DNA of 64,000 nt from Bacteroidales bacterium F22 (GCA_029541985.1 CP095414.1:1116001-1180000), one strand, 5' to 3'. Positions 48,704 through 57,724 are shown, counted from the first letter of the stretch. Notes: generated by a model not told the origin, from the letters alone. Numbers and translations: made by a program.

Positions 48704-49060
48704 TTATAGCCGTTTAGGATAAATCAATCCTATAACAGCAAAAGAAAATAAGAATAGCCAAAGGAATATCATATGTTCGTTTCCTGTTGCATAATTGACA
48801 ACTACACCTACAAAGCCAATCATCAAATCATATATATGCTCTTCTCGGGAGCCAATCAAAGAGTTTAAAAAAGATCTCTTACTCTTGCTCACTCCTTTTG
48901 CTCCATAAACTATAGATAGGATGAGACTGCTTATGGCTAAACCTGCAATAGTAAGAAAAAGCCAATCAATAGCATATACTACTGGAGATATGGCGGAAAG
49001 TAAGAAGAAAAATTTATTGAGATAACAAGATATGTCAGCATTTTTATTAGTTGTATCCAT
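48704..49060 (-). CDS. Small four-helix membrane protein, unknown
   Basis: This 118-residue protein has about four hydrophobic segments (residues 17-30, 33-52, 77-90, 96-112) separated by a basic loop KGVSKSKRSF. I do not recognise a family. It is divergent from the phospholipase-like gene, with 176 bases between the starts, and the shared gap is very AT-rich. A role as membrane partner or immunity protein is possible but unsupported. Confidence 0.6.
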   Translation of the reverse strand: MDTTNKNADISCYLNKFFFLLSAISPVVYAIDWLFLTIAGLAISSLILSIVYGAKGVSKSKRSFLNSLIGSREEHIYDLMIGFVGVVVNYATGNEHMIFLWLFLFSFAVIGLIYPKRL

Positions 49061-49236
49061 ATGTATTATTTTTCATAAAAGCGTATACAAAGGTAATATA
49101 TATATATAATTATCACAATAAACACAAATTATTAATATCTTTATACTAAACATTGATTAGACTATCAGATAAGTCACAAAATTCATAAGATTATATCATT
49201 CTATTTCCTATCAAAAATACATAAACAAATTAATCA

Positions 49237-50454
49237 ATGAAAAAGACAACGTTTAGTAACATTACCTTCAAAGCTTCCCACAATTCTTATGGGAAAGAAG
49301 AGACATCAAATGAACAGTTAACATTTGATACTCATGCACCCTACCACTGTGGTTGTATGGCCCTTGAGTTTGATATCTGGCGACATTCATCAACATATGA
49401 ATATTTAAAAGAGATTGATAAAAATTATTTTACAGTTAATCATATCGGACCAGGGAAGACCAAATTGGTTCACTATCTCGATGAAGTATTAGATTGGCAC
49501 AAGAAAAACCAGCATCATCCTATCATCTTGATTACGTTAGACATCAAAAGTTCTAGAGGAGGCTGTGATTTCTTCCATAAAGAAATCGATACCTATTTGA
49601 AATGCTATTTTGATGAAACAATAATCTTTAAGCCAAACCAATTAATGACTGATGAAACCCTATCACTCTGTGAAAATGTGATTATGAATGGTTGGCCAGA
49701 GCTCAGTTCTTCTGAGCTCCAAGGCAAATTTATTTTTTGTTTAAGTGGTAACAAAAAATGGAAATCAAAATACGCAGCTACTAATTTGCATGACCGCTTC
49801 TGTTTTAGCGACGAAGATATATCAGCTTCTGACAAAGAAGTATCCCCTCCCACTAAGGGTAATGTTGTATTTTTCAATTTTCATATATCTGACCACAATA
49901 AAGAAGTATGGATGAATACAATACCTCCTTTTGCAGAGAAGAACCTTATAACAAGGATCTTTGTAGCTAACACTGAAGCTGATTGGAACAATTGTATAAA
50001 TGCCAATGTGAGTGCTATCGCCACAGACAAGATAAACAGCACTTGGGCAAAAGTCAGTGATTCTTGTGAATATAATATAAAGAAAACAACTTTAGACAAG
50101 CGATCCCTTAGAAACAAATCCAACAAAGAGTATCGCACCGACCATGCTACAAAAATGCAAGAAAAGTATGAATCACCAGCATGTATGTTCATCTTTGAGA
50201 AACAGAATGATGCAACAAACGTATATGCTATTAGAAATGCAAAGAACAAAGAATATCTAGACAGTACCATCACCTCCATGTCCAAAACAATCACTGGTCC
50301 TAGCCAGAAATGGAAGTTAATTGAAGTAGATAGTAAAGACTCCGAATATTATGTTCAAAATTTAGAGAATCATGAATACCTAACAAAGAGAGCCTCTAAA
50401 TTATCGAAGCATGCTGAAAAAGATGAAATTTATATTATCAATTCAGTACAATAA
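49237..50454 (+). CDS. Phosphoinositide phospholipase C-like protein, no signal peptide
   Basis: This 405-residue protein has a PI-PLC-type TIM barrel of the Ca2+-dependent bacterial kind. It shows His15 in KASHNSYG, Glu44 and Asp46 in MALEFDIW, His69 in VNHIGPG, and ILITLDIK for a core strand. The two His and acidic residues are the expected catalytic and metal set. From about residue 300 a C-terminal region of beta-trefoil character (YAIRNAKNKEYLD, YYVQNLENHEYL) looks ricin-like and could bind a ligand or lipid head group. There is no signal peptide, so the protein would stay in the cytoplasm or be delivered by a specialised route. A hairpin terminator follows. Substrate and role are unknown. 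Confidence 0.7.
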   Translation: MKKTTFSNITFKASHNSYGKEETSNEQLTFDTHAPYHCGCMALEFDIWRHSSTYEYLKEIDKNYFTVNHIGPGKTKLVHYLDEVLDWHKKNQHHPIILITLDIKSSRGGCDFFHKEIDTYLKCYFDETIIFKPNQLMTDETLSLCENVIMNGWPELSSSELQGKFIFCLSGNKKWKSKYAATNLHDRFCFSDEDISASDKEVSPPTKGNVVFFNFHISDHNKEVWMNTIPPFAEKNLITRIFVANTEADWNNCINANVSAIATDKINSTWAKVSDSCEYNIKKTTLDKRSLRNKSNKEYRTDHATKMQEKYESPACMFIFEKQNDATNVYAIRNAKNKEYLDSTITSMSKTITGPSQKWKLIEVDSKDSEYYVQNLENHEYLTKRASKLSKHAEKDEIYIINSVQ

Positions 50455-50530
50455 TCATTGAACTGGATAGAGAACACCTAACTGTGTCCCCCAAAACAGG
50501 ATGGGCACTTAAATTAAATAGAATGATAAT

Positions 50531-50561
50531 AAAGGCTATCCTTATCATAAGGATAGCCTTT
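50531..50561 (+). terminator. Perfect hairpin after the phospholipase-like gene
   Basis: Arms of 15 bases (AAAGGCTATCCTTAT and its exact complement) meet around a single central base, which suggests a terminator that can work in both directions between convergent genes. It lies 77 bases after the stop codon. Confidence 0.75.
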
Positions 50562-50658
50562 AAAAACGGGATTAATAAAATTTTATTTTTACTAATCGAT
50601 AAGTTATTTAAACCAATGATGTCATTCGAGAAATAATCTACTCAGCAGATTAAACGAT

Positions 50659-51174
50659 TCAGACAAAATCCTTCTTAAGCACCACATTGAGCCTAACCAT
50701 ATAGGACTGTCTATACCCATCAGCCAACTGATCAAGAGAGCATTCTCCATCACGGTCTACCAAATCAAGAAATTGGAGTAAAAAGACCAATTTAAAAGAA
50801 TAAGTCAATGAGTTCTGATCGATAAAATCCGTAAAATCCTCAAGTAAAGTCTCTTCACTATGCACTTTCAACTTCTTCTCACTTCTAATCCTGAGGATAT
50901 CATCATCACAAAAGAAAGGAACCTTTCGTCTACCGACCGTCAAAGACAGACTAGCCATCACGATGACTTCCGTCTGAGGAGAATCCCAACCCTCAGAAAT
51001 CATCTGACAAGTAGTCATAAACTGAAGTTCCTTATTCTTATCACATAGGTTATCATCTATGATGACACAAGTATCCGCATCAAACTCAAAAATATGACTA
51101 AAGTAATAGGCGTCATAATAATAAGTCTCGACGAAACGCAATCCGATATTTTCTAGTTCTTGTATTAACTTCAT
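50659..51174 (-). pseudogene. Helicase fragment (C-terminal part of a superfamily 2 protein)
   Basis: This 171-residue open frame has a helicase motif V-like MISEGWDSPQTEVIVMA and then a C-terminal segment (LLEDFTDFIDQNSLTY, SLDQLADGYRQSYMVRL) seen after the motor domains in ResIII/SNF2-like helicases of restriction or defence systems. Motifs I-IV are missing, motif VI is not recognisable, and the frame starts abruptly. It is therefore a truncated remnant. A second, shorter and more damaged copy of its 5' part lies at about 57885-57995. Confidence 0.6.
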
Positions 51175-51200
51175 GCGTTGCTAGGTTTCTTCATAAGTTA

Positions 51201-51794
51201 TCAAAACCTCCGAAAAGATCGAGTAGTTTTTTTTTGCTCATACTCTGTCACAATCTCCTCTGAATGACTTTTGATTAATTTGTAAAATAGCTCATTAAAA
51301 CTTACTATACAATATCCTTCCTGTTGTGAAATATCTACAAGAGGTATATATGCCATATTGACATCAATCATAAACGGATTTTGAATGCTATTAGAATAGT
51401 GAACTAATGGATACTTATAAGGTTCTTGTACGACCATTTTATATTGATTATCAAACATCAAAGAATGTTCTTTTATAACATCCAAGGCTTCCATTTTATG
51501 AGCTATATCCATCCCTTTAAATGCCATTTGTATTAATTCTTCATGTTGTATTTGTTGTTCGAGTTGCTTGTTCTTGTTTTCCTTTTCTGCTTTGTAATTA
51601 ATAAACCAATTCCTTGACTTCTTCCATGTAAATCTCAAAAACGAGAGAGCAAGAAACGAATAAAGCATTAACAATATCCAAGGGATTTCAAAAATATTAA
51701 AATAATCGTTTGACAAAGTTATAGTAATAGAAATGAGTACAATATATAGTTCACCTTTTGAGAACCTTTTGTTTAATAACCAGCTTAAATCCAT
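51201..51794 (-). CDS. Membrane-anchored protein with coiled coil, unknown
   Basis: This 197-residue protein has two hydrophobic segments (about residues 15-30 and 36-54), then a basic stretch and a likely coiled coil (KAEKENKNKQLEQQIQHEE). A cytoplasmic domain of about 110 residues ends in an Arg-rich tail (TTRSFRRF). I do not recognise a family; superinfection-exclusion-type proteins have a similar outline but nothing specific supports that. It lies alone on the minus strand, downstream of a 441-base gap. Confidence 0.55.
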   Translation of the reverse strand: MDLSWLLNKRFSKGELYIVLISITITLSNDYFNIFEIPWILLMLYSFLALSFLRFTWKKSRNWFINYKAEKENKNKQLEQQIQHEELIQMAFKGMDIAHKMEALDVIKEHSLMFDNQYKMVVQEPYKYPLVHYSNSIQNPFMIDVNMAYIPLVDISQQEGYCIVSFNELFYKLIKSHSEEIVTEYEQKKTTRSFRRF

Positions 51795-52235
51795 CTTTTT
51801 TTGATTTTAAGTAATATTACATAATGCTTTTTATCATTTGTTTAATTATCAAATTACTCAATTTAGACAAAATTGGTATAGCGTATTCCTCATTTTTTTT
51901 GATGTGTAATCCAACATTATATATTAAACCTAACAAATAAAAAGTCTCAGGAATATTTGCACCTTTACTTCTCGTGTAATTAAGTTTTTATAACTAATAT
52001 TAATGTATACATAAACAAAGGGGCATAATTATCTTTTAGTCAGAATATTTTCTAATTTCTTCAAGCAAAAAATTTATCTATAATCAATCTTGAATTAGCC
52101 ATGTACTTTTAAAGTTATTGAATATTTATAAAAAAATATTTCTTCAAGTTCATGGGTAGCATACTTAATTACTTTTTAAAACTTGAAGTAAAAGCTATAT
52201 ATGCGTCTATATAAGATGTGTAAGTAATGTATTTT
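51795..52235. other. Gene-free AT-rich gap
   Basis: I find no convincing reading frame, RNA gene or long repeat in this 441-base stretch between two minus-strand genes. It is strongly AT-rich, and would hold the promoter of the membrane protein gene at 51794. Confidence 0.5.
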
Positions 52236-52847
52236 CTAATTATTATTTTTAGTTAGTTCCTCTATCATTTTACCTAGTTCAGAATAAGTATAATCTCGAC
52301 TTCCATCTAATTTGCATTGTATAGAATGTTCGGAATTATAAATAGCTGTATGAAGACTGCCACCATTTTTTTCAAAATAAGAATGAAGACCTTTACAATT
52401 CTTGAAGAATTTCTGATTCTTTATATATTCACAATGTTGATTCAAATCTTTCAGAAGAAGATCCTGATTAGTGTACATTCGAGATGTGTACGTAAAATAA
52501 TAAAGGAAGAATAGTTCCGTACAACGATGAGTTTCAAAGAATTTCACCTCACAATGAATACCCTTCTTACGCTTTACAATAGGATTTTTGTATTTTCTCT
52601 TCAATTTTTCATATAGTGAATGTTCATGTTCTTGGTCTTTTGTATCCATGTCAATCACGCAATAAATATTATCATACCCAGAATTTATACCATTTATTAT
52701 CTTCGCCTCAAGGTCTTTTATGTTAGTATGTTTTGGATAATCTGGTTTGATAGTCAAACCCTTAAACTGGTCTCTTAGCGACATGAAATAAAAGATTTCT
52801 GTTGACCCTTCACCTAATATCAATGTAGTCTTACGTTGATTTCCCAT
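52236..52847 (-). CDS. RloB-like TOPRIM-type protein of a defence pair
   Basis: The 203-residue protein begins at the ATG at 52847, which has a strong ribosome-binding site (GGAGG, 6-base spacer) inside the end of the upstream gene; a longer start at 52874 lacks this. It shows ILGEGSTEIFYF with an acidic residue after the first strand, CVIDMDTKD as the second acidic strand, and KFFETHRCTELFFLYYF in the place of the RloB NPxFExW-type motif. These features fit a TOPRIM-like nuclease fold of RloB/AriB-type effectors. It is translationally coupled to the AAA ATPase (one base between stop and start). A nuclease role in anti-phage defence is inferred. Confidence 0.7.
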   Translation of the reverse strand: MGNQRKTTLILGEGSTEIFYFMSLRDQFKGLTIKPDYPKHTNIKDLEAKIINGINSGYDNIYCVIDMDTKDQEHEHSLYEKLKRKYKNPIVKRKKGIHCEVKFFETHRCTELFFLYYFTYTSRMYTNQDLLLKDLNQHCEYIKNQKFFKNCKGLHSYFEKNGGSLHTAIYNSEHSIQCKLDGSRDYTYSELGKMIEELTKNNN

Positions 52848-52848
52848 A

Positions 52849-54129
52849 TCAATCCTCCAAATCAATAAAAACACTACCTAGTTCTGGCTTGGCTCCAAGC
52901 CTACCTATATGATAAGAATTATATAATGAAAGATTCTTATGAAGACCAAAAGAATCTCCTCGAGAATATTCCGAAGCGGCTGTCTCTTTGTTTTTTTCAA
53001 CAAACCATACGACCCCACGGTTATCATTTATGAGATCTTGAGAAAGCAAAGTTGTTTCTTGACTAGTAATGATAAGCTGTGATTCCTCTGAATTGAACAG
53101 AAATATATTCAGATAATAGAACAGCAAATCATAATGAAGATCTTCACCAAGCTCGTCCAAATAGTATACATGAGAACTTGTAATCATATCATACAACGTA
53201 GTGAGAATACGGATATATTTTATTGTGCCTTTAGACTGAAATTCTATGGGAATCTCAAAGTTCCCTTTTTTAGAATAATTCAAAAAAGAAATAGAATCAA
53301 TAGTTTTTTTTAGCAAACTCTCTTTTATTTTATCAGGCATGTTGCCCTGATTAATTTGTTCTCGTATTTTCTGTGGGATTTTCAGATATTTAACAGTAGG
53401 CTTATATTCAAGAATGTTAAGGTCTGCTTTACAAAGTATCTGATTGAAAAATTTACGTTTCTTTATGTCTTTATACGCCTTTGTTAAAATTTCAGTAGAA
53501 CTTGTTCGGTAATCTCCATCTATTTCGTGACAATTTAACATAATCCAATTAATCAACACATTAAAAGGTGCGATATCCTCCTTAAAAGCTACCTTGCTAC
53601 AAACCGAAAGCACACTATGATTGTTAAGTGTATTCTCTCGAATACTTTCCCGTGTTTTAGCTTGTAATTTCAAGCTTTGCCCAAACTTGATATCAGCTTG
53701 TACCTTGTCATTAACAAAAGTGCGTTCATAGAACAATGACTTAGCCTTTTTAGGATAATAGTTCAAAATTTCTTTGAGTATATAATTTCCATTAAAAGCT
53801 ACGTAGTAGTCATATCTGATGCCCTCAGCAAAAAAGGATATATGCATTTCTGTAGGTGCATTAGTTGATAATGCAAAAGGTATATATCCTGATATTTTTT
53901 TGCTAGCAATTGACTTTGGCATAACCATCAACCGAAATACTTCATTCATAGCTTTAAGCATGTTAGATTTCCCTGAAGCATTAGAACCATACAGAATAGC
54001 TAATTTATATAAGAACACATCTTTTGCAACTTCAAAGACCAACTCCGAAGCAGGGCCCTTAGCGACAAAATTCAGTTCTTGTTTGTCACAAATGGATAGA
54101 TAATTCTTAACCCAAAAGTCTCTAATCAT
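52849..54129 (-). CDS. AAA ATPase of an RloA/AriA-like defence pair
   Basis: This 426-residue ABC/SMC-class ATPase has an N-terminal strand FWVKNYLSI, Walker A GSNASGKSNM with Lys54, Walker B SHVYYLDELGED and a switch-like ITSQETTLL. A long insert (about residues 130-310) separates the halves. This is the AAA_15/AAA_21 layout of RloA and of AriA in PARIS-type systems. Coupled with the RloB-like gene it forms a two-gene unit whose ATPase would sense infection and release the nuclease. It is preceded by a clear -7 box and two palindromes. Which known system it belongs to cannot be fixed without a profile search. Confidence 0.75.
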   Translation of the reverse strand: MIRDFWVKNYLSICDKQELNFVAKGPASELVFEVAKDVFLYKLAILYGSNASGKSNMLKAMNEVFRLMVMPKSIASKKISGYIPFALSTNAPTEMHISFFAEGIRYDYYVAFNGNYILKEILNYYPKKAKSLFYERTFVNDKVQADIKFGQSLKLQAKTRESIRENTLNNHSVLSVCSKVAFKEDIAPFNVLINWIMLNCHEIDGDYRTSSTEILTKAYKDIKKRKFFNQILCKADLNILEYKPTVKYLKIPQKIREQINQGNMPDKIKESLLKKTIDSISFLNYSKKGNFEIPIEFQSKGTIKYIRILTTLYDMITSSHVYYLDELGEDLHYDLLFYYLNIFLFNSEESQLIITSQETTLLSQDLINDNRGVVWFVEKNKETAASEYSRGDSFGLHKNLSLYNSYHIGRLGAKPELGSVFIDLED

Positions 54130-54166
54130 ATTGATGCGGTATTTAATATGTTATTTTTCTTTGCTG

Positions 54167-54174
54167 CAAAGATA
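54167..54174 (-). promoter_or_regulatory. -7 promoter box of the AAA/RloB-like pair
   Basis: The minus strand reads TATCTTTG. The leader to the ATG at 54129 is about 30 bases. No canonical -33 is visible. Confidence 0.55.
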
Positions 54175-54207
54175 CACAAATGATTTGATATTGGAGATCA
54201 TTTTTTT

Positions 54208-54234
54208 AATTATCGTAGGATATCTACGATAATT
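54208..54234. promoter_or_regulatory. Perfect palindrome upstream of the AAA/RloB-like promoter
   Basis: Eleven-base arms AATTATCGTAG and CTACGATAATT surround a 5-base spacer. The centre is about 50 bases upstream of the -7 box, a usual site for a regulator. A second palindrome with a similar core lies at 54299-54319. Confidence 0.6.
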
Positions 54235-54298
54235 GAACCTATTTATTGTAAAAAAGATGCTTATTTGAAAAGTATCGAATTTATACAATGGTATGGAT

Positions 54299-54319
54299 AA
54301 TAATCGAATAACGATTATT
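54299..54319. promoter_or_regulatory. Second palindrome upstream of the AAA/RloB-like pair
   Basis: Arms AATAATCG and CGATTATT enclose a 5-base spacer. The core ATAATCG differs little from ATTATCG of the palindrome at 54208-54234, so both may bind one regulator. It also lies just after the end of the IS3 remnant, so it could be an IS end. Confidence 0.4.
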
Positions 54320-54364
54320 TCAATCAAGAAACAACAACTACAATTATCTGAATCTTAATTCACT

Positions 54365-54645
54365 TCAATCGAGTTTACAAACTAGCCAACTAAAAGTGGA
54401 CATAAAGTTAAGTATAATATATTTGTTTATCACTTCCCAAAACTCCTGAATATTGAGTTTTTTGAGTACTGAATACTTTCTTTCTCTATTATACCAAATC
54501 TTAATAAATTCTAATAGTTCTGCTCTCATTTGCTGTCTTGAGATTAATTTATTGCCGTAAATCATCTCTCCCTTTAATATTTTAAAGAAGTTCTCTATCA
54601 CAGCATTATCATTAAAGAGTGAATCATACTGCTTTCTTTTTTCTT
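54365..54645 (-). mobile_element. IS3-family transposase OrfB remnant (C-terminal integrase end)
   Basis: The frame from about 54630 to 54365 reads DNAVIENFFKILKGE, then ELLEFIKIWYNRERKYSVL, which is the C-terminal part of an IS3-family (IS150-like) DDE integrase including the region of the last catalytic Glu (VIENFFK). The rest of OrfB is missing, so it cannot be active alone. Confidence 0.8.
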
Positions 54646-54669
54646 TGTGTAAAGATAAACTTTTTACAC

Positions 54670-54813
54670 TTAACTTACTGTCCGACTAAAGTTAGCTATT
54701 CCATCCTTTATGTTGAAAAATTGGTAGACTCGATTATAGGAAAGTCCCAATTGATTCTTTTCTAACAAAGACAGAGAATAGCTATGTACTATATTCTTAA
54801 AAGCGTTTCTCAT
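54670..54813 (-). CDS. Possible 47-residue small ORF
   Basis: An ATG at 54813 opens a 47-codon frame (MRNAFKNIV to ANFSRTVS) 24 bases after the McrC-like gene. Composition is protein-like (SYNRVYQFFNIKDG), but there is no recognisable family and the region is full of IS debris, so it may be a fragment. Confidence 0.25.
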   Translation of the reverse strand: MRNAFKNIVHSYSLSLLEKNQLGLSYNRVYQFFNIKDGIANFSRTVS

Positions 54814-54837
54814 TGCTATAGTATTAGTTTTTCTAAT

Positions 54838-55848
54838 TTAATCCTTTTTGATATTTTTAAATCTTGTAAAATAAGGAATTGCACCATGTTTCCTTTTTGG
54901 CAAATCAAAATGCTTAATATTAATATCAATATCAACAATAGGATTTATTGATTTAATATCGAATCCAAGATAGAATTCTTTTGAAGGATTAAATCCCATT
55001 CCTCTCAAGATTTCAGCTGTAAAGAATCGAGGACCTTTCCCTGAAAGTTCCAGTAGCATTCTTTCTTCACCGTGATGTAGCAACAGATATTTTGTGTTTT
55101 CATATCCTGATACAAGACTTATTGAACCATTCTCCATTGCAGCAGGAACGTAATATAATTTGTTCTTCAATATTATGTCTTTCTGTTGTGTTTGATAGTA
55201 ACCCACCAAGACTAAATCATTGCTATCATCTATGCTTCTTGAATAGACAAGTCCATGTTGTGGAATTGAATCTTGAATTTGTTCGTAAGTAGTTTGTTTT
55301 GTAAGGATACTCGTAAGATGTTCATATAACAATGTTCTCTCACAATCAGGATCTAAATGATTAGGAAGAAGTGGAAATGCACCTATATTAACCGTTTCTA
55401 TACTTTTGTAGTAGTAACGGCTTCTAATAGCTCGGTCATCACCACGACCTGGAAATAATATGTAACCACCAATAATTTCTTTTGCAGAAAACTCTCGTTT
55501 ATCTGCTATCTTCTCTCCATAGTAAATAGCATCACGATAGCGATGCATCTGATTAATTGCATCACTTGGTGGATAATCGGCAGCCTTGAGACGATTTATT
55601 TCGTCCTCGTCTTCTTTTGAGAATTCATTATCGTCGCAGACTCTGTACTTGGCATCAAATAGATAAGTCAACTCTAAGCCATCAACTTTCTTTATGGTTA
55701 GTACTATGTCAGGTCTATTGTCTGTAGTTGCTGTATGTACATCACCACTCTTTCTGTTATATGTATGCTGATAATGAAGACGAACTTCATCTTTACCATG
55801 ATAAAATACTGTATGTTCCTGATTATTCTCAATAAAAGGTTCTATCAT
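54838..55848 (-). pseudogene. 5'-truncated McrC-like DUF2357 / PD-(D/E)xK nuclease
   Basis: The 336 codons encode the C-terminal nuclease part of a DUF2357/DUF524 protein: RPDIVLTIKK, then LTYLFDAKYRV (the D-x(n)-D-A-K active-site pair), DAINQMHRYRDAIYY and GGYILFPGR. Full members have several hundred residues more at the N-terminus and pair with a McrB-like GTPase or ATPase. Here the frame stays open about 30 codons above the first ATG (EDYSRKPSGEYP) and then stops where IS3 debris begins, so the 5' part was lost by insertion or deletion. The nuclease residues themselves are intact. No McrB partner is in the window. Confidence 0.65.
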
Positions 55849-56039
55849 AGGGTACTCCCCACTTGGTTTGCGTGAGTAATCTTCAATCTTCTTAACGAGT
55901 ATGGTTTTATTAAAGGAGTATTCCCAAACTTAGATAGGGACTTTAAAGGATATATCTAAGATTTATTAGATGTATCGCCTTCTAATCCGTTTGGATTTAC
56001 CTTTAGGTACATAACAAAAGGTAGTCCTATTCAAATGAA

Positions 56040-56391
56040 AGAGAGAATAATAATGGTTCAGTGAAATGCTTTTTGCCCTTGTTAAAGCAAGCTATCTCAA
56101 TTGATTTTGAAACCGACATCCTTGTTGACTTCTGCAAAAAATAAACTTCAATTTGAAGTTGACCTATCTTACTATATAACTGTCCCTTGGCTTGTTGAAT
56201 CTTTTCTACGGATGGTTATTCACTTTCAAAAGCCTTGTCTTAACGCTTCAAAAAATCATTCTTCCAATTAGTGATTTTAACTGGTGAAACTTCAAAACGC
56301 TTAGACAATGCTATCAAGGTTCACGTTCTTTAATTGCTTCAATAGCTACTTTAGCTTTAAACTCAGCTGAGTACCTACTTCGTTTCCCCAT
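56040..56391 (-). mobile_element. IS3-family OrfA remnant with frameshift
   Basis: From the ATG at 56391 the frame gives MGKRSRYSAEFKAKVAIEAI, a typical IS3 OrfA start. A one-base deletion near 56318 shifts the frame, after which LSKRFEVSPVKITNWKNDF continues the helix-turn-helix. A further shift leads to QLYSKIGQLQIE, the leucine-zipper end. It is a dead copy. It lies on the same strand as the OrfB remnant at 54365, 1.4 kb away, with the truncated nuclease gene between. The rest of 55849-56430 holds only IS debris. Confidence 0.75.
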
Positions 56392-56408
56392 AATTACTTA
56401 TTTGTAAG

Positions 56409-56754
56409 TATCTGATAAACTACAGCCTATTTAGAATAATAGATTATAGAGACACAACTGGTAAAACAGGAGCTTATTGGGATAGAACTGAAATGATGAA
56501 GACACAACTGGTAAAGTGAGACTAGATTCTTCTTTCTGCGGTTTCCAGATGGTATGGAGTAACCCATGTATATCTTCTTTTTTTGAAGCATGTAGGGTAA
56601 ACGAGTGATTACATCTGTCAGGCAATAAATCTCCGCGTTCTGTATAGCACTTTAATCTAGGAAGGATACTATAGGTATATAACATAGCCTTGCCCAAAGC
56701 ACTTTTAAGCAATACCTTTTTGTCATTTATTTCATTATTTTGTTCAATGACCAT
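56409..56754 (-). mobile_element. IS66-family TnpC remnant, copy 1
   Basis: The frame from 56754 includes VLLKSALGKAMLYTYSILPRL, which corresponds to the C-terminal part of an IS66 transposase before the NNxIExxIRP motif; after DLLPD the frame is broken. It is similar along its length to 60008-60275. A 15-base direct repeat (GACACAACTGGTAAA at 56451 and 56501) is present only in this copy. Confidence 0.7.
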
Positions 56755-56800
56755 ATATATGAATAACCTATGCAGGCGTTGTTCATTATAAAGAGAATAA

Positions 56801-57016
56801 TCAAAACGAATCTACAAGATACTCAGCCAATCCACCCACCTCCCCCAAGGGCAAATCTACCCTATTTAAGAGGAAAAGATGGAAACGACCATCTTCCCCG
56901 CGTAGCATAACTTCCATCTCTACATCTTTAATTGAAATCAATCGCAAACGATGGACTTGACAATGTTCTGAAGTAGTATCAAAGTTGACTACTAAAGAAT
57001 AGGTAGTTGAGAGACC
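56801..57016 (-). pseudogene. Coding remnant in frame after the reductase stop
   Basis: Directly after the stop of the reductase gene the same frame stays open for about 71 codons (including CQVHRLRLISIKDVEME and LRGEDGRFHLFLLNRV) and ends at 56801. No start codon lies at its beginning. It may be the 3' part of a lost gene or a read-through tail. I do not recognise it. Confidence 0.35.
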
Positions 57017-57724
57017 TTAATGCTTATCAAGAATAATAGCTTCTTGAGCAACATTCTTTTGTACTAAATAATCACTGATAGATTTATTGAAGTCATCTGA
57101 ACCAACGATAAAGTAGACACTATCAGTTCCACTTATACAAGCATCTATACTTTTATACAAATCACCTCTATTAGTTACAAAGACATTTTTAATTCTATCT
57201 CCAGGTATCTTATCTAGTTCGTCTTTATAGACAAAACACCCACTTCGGTCAATATTTATATTAGTAATAAAGGATTGTTCAGAGGTGCTATTAAGATGCT
57301 GAAGAATTAAAGGTCTAAATGTAGCTATTCCAACTCCCATACTAATAAAAACAATTGGCTTATCCAAACGAGGAGTTTTGAAATGATTCCCAATTTTAAA
57401 GATCCTGATGTTGTCACCAACATTGAGATTTAGCAACGCTTGTTTAAATTCTGATGGATTCTTACGAATACGAGTAGTAAAACCAATTTTTTGCTCACTA
57501 GAATTAGTCATTATAGACAATTCTCTTACGAGCTTGTTATTCACCTTCTTCCCCTTTCCTAAATCTGAGCATAAGAAATGAGCATAAGATCCAGGTGCCC
57601 AATCAATATTAGCAGGTACTTTAAACGTAAAGGTATACGTTTCAGGTGCTTCATTTATTACTTCAGTTAAAGTTATTGGAGTTGAAATTCTCTTTAAGAC
57701 TAATGTTAATATAGTTGATATCAT
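57017..57724 (-). CDS. Ferredoxin-NADP reductase-like flavoprotein
   Basis: This 235-residue protein has the FAD-binding beta-barrel (about 15-105, APGSYAHFLC, RELSIMTN in place of the usual RxYS/T) and a NAD(P)-binding domain (about 110-235, VFISMGVGIATFRPLI, YFIVGSDDFNKS). The order is that of stand-alone flavin/ferredoxin reductases that pass electrons between NAD(P)H and a partner. No iron-sulfur domain is attached. No redox partner is nearby, and the gene sits among IS debris. Its first 15 codons and promoter are duplicated at 58700-58849. Confidence 0.7.
   Translation of the reverse strand: MISTILTLVLKRISTPITLTEVINEAPETYTFTFKVPANIDWAPGSYAHFLCSDLGKGKKVNNKLVRELSIMTNSSEQKIGFTTRIRKNPSEFKQALLNLNVGDNIRIFKIGNHFKTPRLDKPIVFISMGVGIATFRPLILQHLNSTSEQSFITNINIDRSGCFVYKDELDKIPGDRIKNVFVTNRGDLYKSIDACISGTDSVYFIVGSDDFNKSISDYLVQKNVAQEAIILDKH

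Noticed and set aside
50470-50520. IS end-like sequence (TGTCCCCCAAAA) after the phospholipase-like gene
   Set aside because: It resembles an IS3-type terminal repeat, but I found no matching partner or transposase next to it.
51201-51794. Superinfection exclusion protein (SieB-like) for the membrane protein
   Set aside because: Only the general outline (two helices plus a cytoplasmic domain) agrees; no specific motif supports it.
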